Source: UBA3537 sp965658025
Lineage (GTDB): Bacteria > Bacteroidota > Bacteroidia > Flavobacteriales > Flavobacteriaceae
Assembly (NCBI GenBank): GCA_965658025.1
Contig: CBFHQL010000001.1
Coordinates: 62,001-126,000 of the forward strand
Reading direction: 5' to 3'
DNA length: 64,000 nt
Under the pieces are notes generated by a model. That model ran no database searches. It had not been told where the DNA came from and saw only the letters and a program-made list of their open reading frames with translations. Positions within the stretch are counted from its first letter, which is position 1. Each line of letters opens with the position of its first letter. Shown here piece by piece: positions 62,202 to 64,000 of this stretch. Position numbers and translations under genes: made by a program.

Positions 62202-63308
62202 ATGCGAAGCAAATTAACTTTGAAAGCGACAACACTAATTTTCTTTTTAATGCCATTCTTGGTAATGGCAGGAGGAGACGCCCCAAAAACTGATAAAAAA
62301 GCTGAAATTAAAGCTTACATTCAACACCACCTTCAAGACTCATACGACTTTAGTTTATTTTCATATACAACAGATCAAGGAGAACACAAATATATAGGTG
62401 CTCCTCTACCTGTAATTTTGTGGGATGAAGGCCTTAAAATCTTTGCTTCCTCAAAATTTCATCATGGCGAGACTTTAGCTGAGGTTGATGGTAATTATTA
62501 CAAATTATATCACAATAAAATATACAAAACGGATGCTGAAGGGACGATTAATTATGATGAGCACAATCACCCTACAAATGTTAAACCCTTAGATTTTTCT
62601 ATCACAAAAAGTGTAGTCATGATAATGATCACGGCGTTACTCATGTTTTTCCTTTTCAAAGGGCTTGGAAAATCTTATGGTGCAAATAAAGGCATCGCTA
62701 CAGGAGCTGGGCGTTTTTTCGAACCTATTGTGCTTTATATACGTGATGATATTGCCATTCCAAACATTGGTGAAAAGAAATACATGCGCTACATGCCCTT
62801 TTTACTTACTGTGTTTTTCTTTATATGGTTTTTAAATATTTTTGGGTTAACGCCATTAGGAGTAAATGTCACTGGTAACATTGCAATCACTTTTGCATTG
62901 GCCTTATTGACCTTTTTAATCACAAATTTAACAGGGACAAAAGACTATTGGAAACATATTTTTGATCCACTAGGAGATTCCATGCCATGGTATGGGAAAG
63001 TTCCTTTGTACATTATATTAATCCCTATTGAAGTACTAGGGATATTCATTAAGCCATTCTCATTATTAATCCGTTTGTATGCCAATATGCAAGCTGGACA
63101 CATTGTATTGATGAGTTTGATTGGTCTAATGTTTTTATTCAAAAGTTGGTTGGGAAGCCCGTTATCCTTTGGATTGGCCTTTGCCATCTCACTAATTGAA
63201 GTACTTGTGGCATTGTTACAAGCATATATTTTTACAATGTTATCGGCTTTATATTTTGGTTTTGCTTCAGAAGAGCACGAGCATCATGATGAAGCACACG
63301 CTCATTAG
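62202..63308 (+). CDS. atpB: F0F1 ATP synthase subunit a
   Basis: A 368-residue F0 subunit forming the proton half-channels. The first 23 residues are a cleavable-looking signal (L-V-M-A-G-G), and about 110 further residues precede the first conserved helix; such an exported N-terminal part is typical for Bacteroidota. The essential arginine lies in L-L-I-R-L-Y-A-N-M-Q-A-G-H. A His/Glu-rich tail (E-E-H-E-H-H-D-E-A-H-A-H) ends the protein. It is followed by atpE after 48 bases. Confidence 0.96.
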   Translation: MRSKLTLKATTLIFFLMPFLVMAGGDAPKTDKKAEIKAYIQHHLQDSYDFSLFSYTTDQGEHKYIGAPLPVILWDEGLKIFASSKFHHGETLAEVDGNYYKLYHNKIYKTDAEGTINYDEHNHPTNVKPLDFSITKSVVMIMITALLMFFLFKGLGKSYGANKGIATGAGRFFEPIVLYIRDDIAIPNIGEKKYMRYMPFLLTVFFFIWFLNIFGLTPLGVNVTGNIAITFALALLTFLITNLTGTKDYWKHIFDPLGDSMPWYGKVPLYIILIPIEVLGIFIKPFSLLIRLYANMQAGHIVLMSLIGLMFLFKSWLGSPLSFGLAFAISLIEVLVALLQAYIFTMLSALYFGFASEEHEHHDEAHAH

Positions 63309-63356
63309 TAATTTTGAGCAATAAAAATTGAATGTTTAATTTTTAAATACATATAT

Positions 63357-63548
63357 ATGGAAATTCCAGTAATGGTAGGTGCAGGTTTAGTTGTCATCGG
63401 AGTAGGTTTAGGTATTGGTAAAATCGGTGGTTCCGCAATGGAAGCTATCGCTCGCCAGCCAGAAGCTTACGGAAAGATTCAAACAGCGATGCTTATTGCA
63501 GCAGCCTTGATTGAAGGTATTGGATTTGCAGCATTATTTGCAGTATAA
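63357..63548 (+). CDS. atpE: F0F1 ATP synthase subunit c
   Basis: A 63-residue two-helix hairpin that forms the rotor ring. Helix 1 has the small-residue G-V-G-L-G-I-G-K-I-G-G repeat, the polar loop is A-R-Q-P-E, and the ion-binding carboxylate is Glu53 in A-L-I-E-G-I-G-F. The residues around it lack the usual Na+-site pattern, which suggests proton coupling. It is short but within the family's range. A strong hairpin follows the stop. Confidence 0.96.
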   Translation: MEIPVMVGAGLVVIGVGLGIGKIGGSAMEAIARQPEAYGKIQTAMLIAAALIEGIGFAALFAV

Positions 63549-63560
63549 TCTTAATCCAAA

Positions 63561-63597
63561 AAAACAATCTTGCAACGGTTGGTTGCAAGGTTGTTTT
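63561..63597 (+). terminator. Strong hairpin between atpE and atpF
   Basis: A 16-base-pair stem (left arm 63561-63576, right arm 63582-63597) with one G-U wobble encloses a five-base loop. The left arm starts in an A run and the right arm ends in TTTT. It looks like an intrinsic terminator or a 3' processing stop inside the atp operon, 12 bases after the atpE stop. It could raise the amount of subunit c mRNA relative to the genes downstream. Confidence 0.7.
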
Positions 63598-63632
63598 AAT
63601 TAAACTTAAAACATCATCATAATAAAATTATT

Positions 63633-64000
63633 ATGGAAAAATTATTAGAAGAATTCTCACTTGGACTGTTTGTTTGGCAAACCTTACTTTTCCTTGGGCT
63701 TTTATTGTTGTTGAAAAAATATGCATGGGGGCCAATATTGAATGCTGTTAATGAGCGTGAAGAAGGCATCAAAAATGCGCTTAGTGCTGCAGATAACGCC
63801 AAAAAAGAGATGGAAAATCTTCAAGCAGACAATCAAAAACTTTTGAAAGAAGCTCGTGCAGAGCGTGAAGCGATGCTTAAAGAAGCGCGCGAACTCAAAA
63901 ACAAAATGATTGACGACGCTAAAGAAGAAGCCAAAGAAGAAGCCAACAAACTTGTAGCGCAAGCACAAGCTGCCATCGAAACAGAGAAAAAAGCAGCTAT
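63633..64000 (+). CDS. atpF: F0F1 ATP synthase subunit b (partial)
   Basis: The gene opens at ATG 63633 and runs off the right edge; 122 residues are visible. An N-terminal membrane helix (about 9-27; F-V-W-Q-T-L-L-F-L) is followed by the P-I-L-N-A-V-N-E-R-E stretch and a long charged alpha-helix rich in A, K and E, the dimeric stalk that links F0 to F1. It continues the order atpB-atpE-atpF. The C-terminal end, which binds the delta subunit, lies outside the window. Confidence 0.95.
   Translation, partial: MEKLLEEFSLGLFVWQTLLFLGLLLLLKKYAWGPILNAVNEREEGIKNALSAADNAKKEMENLQADNQKLLKEARAEREAMLKEARELKNKMIDDAKEEAKEEANKLVAQAQAAIETEKKAA

Overview
The window looks like a chromosomal segment of a low-GC member of the Bacteroidota, most likely Flavobacteriaceae. 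The support is: a SprE/PorW-type gliding/type IX secretion lipoprotein, several families almost confined to this group (DUF4837, DUF6341-, DUF6427- and DUF6168-like proteins), an ATP synthase subunit a with a long exported N-terminal part, almost no Shine-Dalgarno sequences, and many matches to the Bacteroidota promoter pattern (TTG, 17-23 bases, TAnnTTTG). I see no insertion sequence, prophage, CRISPR array or rRNA gene. The only tRNA seen is tRNA-Cys.

Layout. (1) 1-5.1 kb: lipid kinase, tRNA-Cys, LysE-type exporter, GIN-domain protein and RNase R, then a 422-base AT-rich gap. (2) 5.1-19.6 kb: rpiB and an ElaA-like acetyltransferase on the plus strand, then a minus-strand block. Eight of these genes (universal stress protein, SulP transporter, metallo-beta-lactamase-fold enzyme, S8, M1 and S41 peptidases with rnpA, and an OmpA protein) are so tightly packed that they look like one 10-kb operon. 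lepA and gltX follow. (3) 19.6-35.9 kb: a divergent switch point, after which nearly everything is on the plus strand: DUF4175 protein, ybeY, mnmG, a methyltransferase, holB (minus), pgk, a lytic transglycosylase, DUF4837, tatA (minus), an M23 peptidase, a GH3 protein and a protein with a nucleoside-phosphorylase-like end. Two identical parS-like palindromes flank mnmG. (4) 35.9-53.1 kb: a surface-polysaccharide locus with a Wzz-like protein, rfbC/rfbD, an aldolase fusion, a CMP-sugar synthetase, a HAD phosphatase, a Wzx flippase, glycosyltransferases, three polymerase/ligase-type membrane proteins, a 2OG-Fe(II) oxygenase, a UDP-glucuronate decarboxylase and the initiating sugar-phosphate transferase. 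Its core (about 41-50.5 kb) is visibly more AT-rich than its flanks. (5) 53.1-64 kb: purD, small conserved flavobacterial membrane proteins, DUF4254 and a GT9 heptosyltransferase-like enzyme, a ferredoxin-type reductase, sprE/porW, a bactofilin, and the start of the ATP synthase operon (atpZ/I-like, DUF6168, atpB, atpE, partial atpF).

Working together. The polysaccharide locus has the parts of a Wzx/Wzy pathway: initiation (51719), nucleotide-sugar supply (dTDP-rhamnose end steps, UDP-xylose-type sugar, a CMP-activated acidic sugar), transfer, flipping, polymerisation and length control. The most interesting part is the set 38340-41195 plus 43260-44282. An aldolase fused to a DUF115/MptE-like domain, a NeuA-like CMP transferase and a HAD phosphatase sit near a glycosyltransferase carrying the E-E-G / H-P / S-S motifs of bacterial sialyltransferases, with no NeuB or NeuC in the window. 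I read this as a candidate pathway for an unusual CMP-activated 2-keto-3-deoxy sugar acid. That reading is inference.
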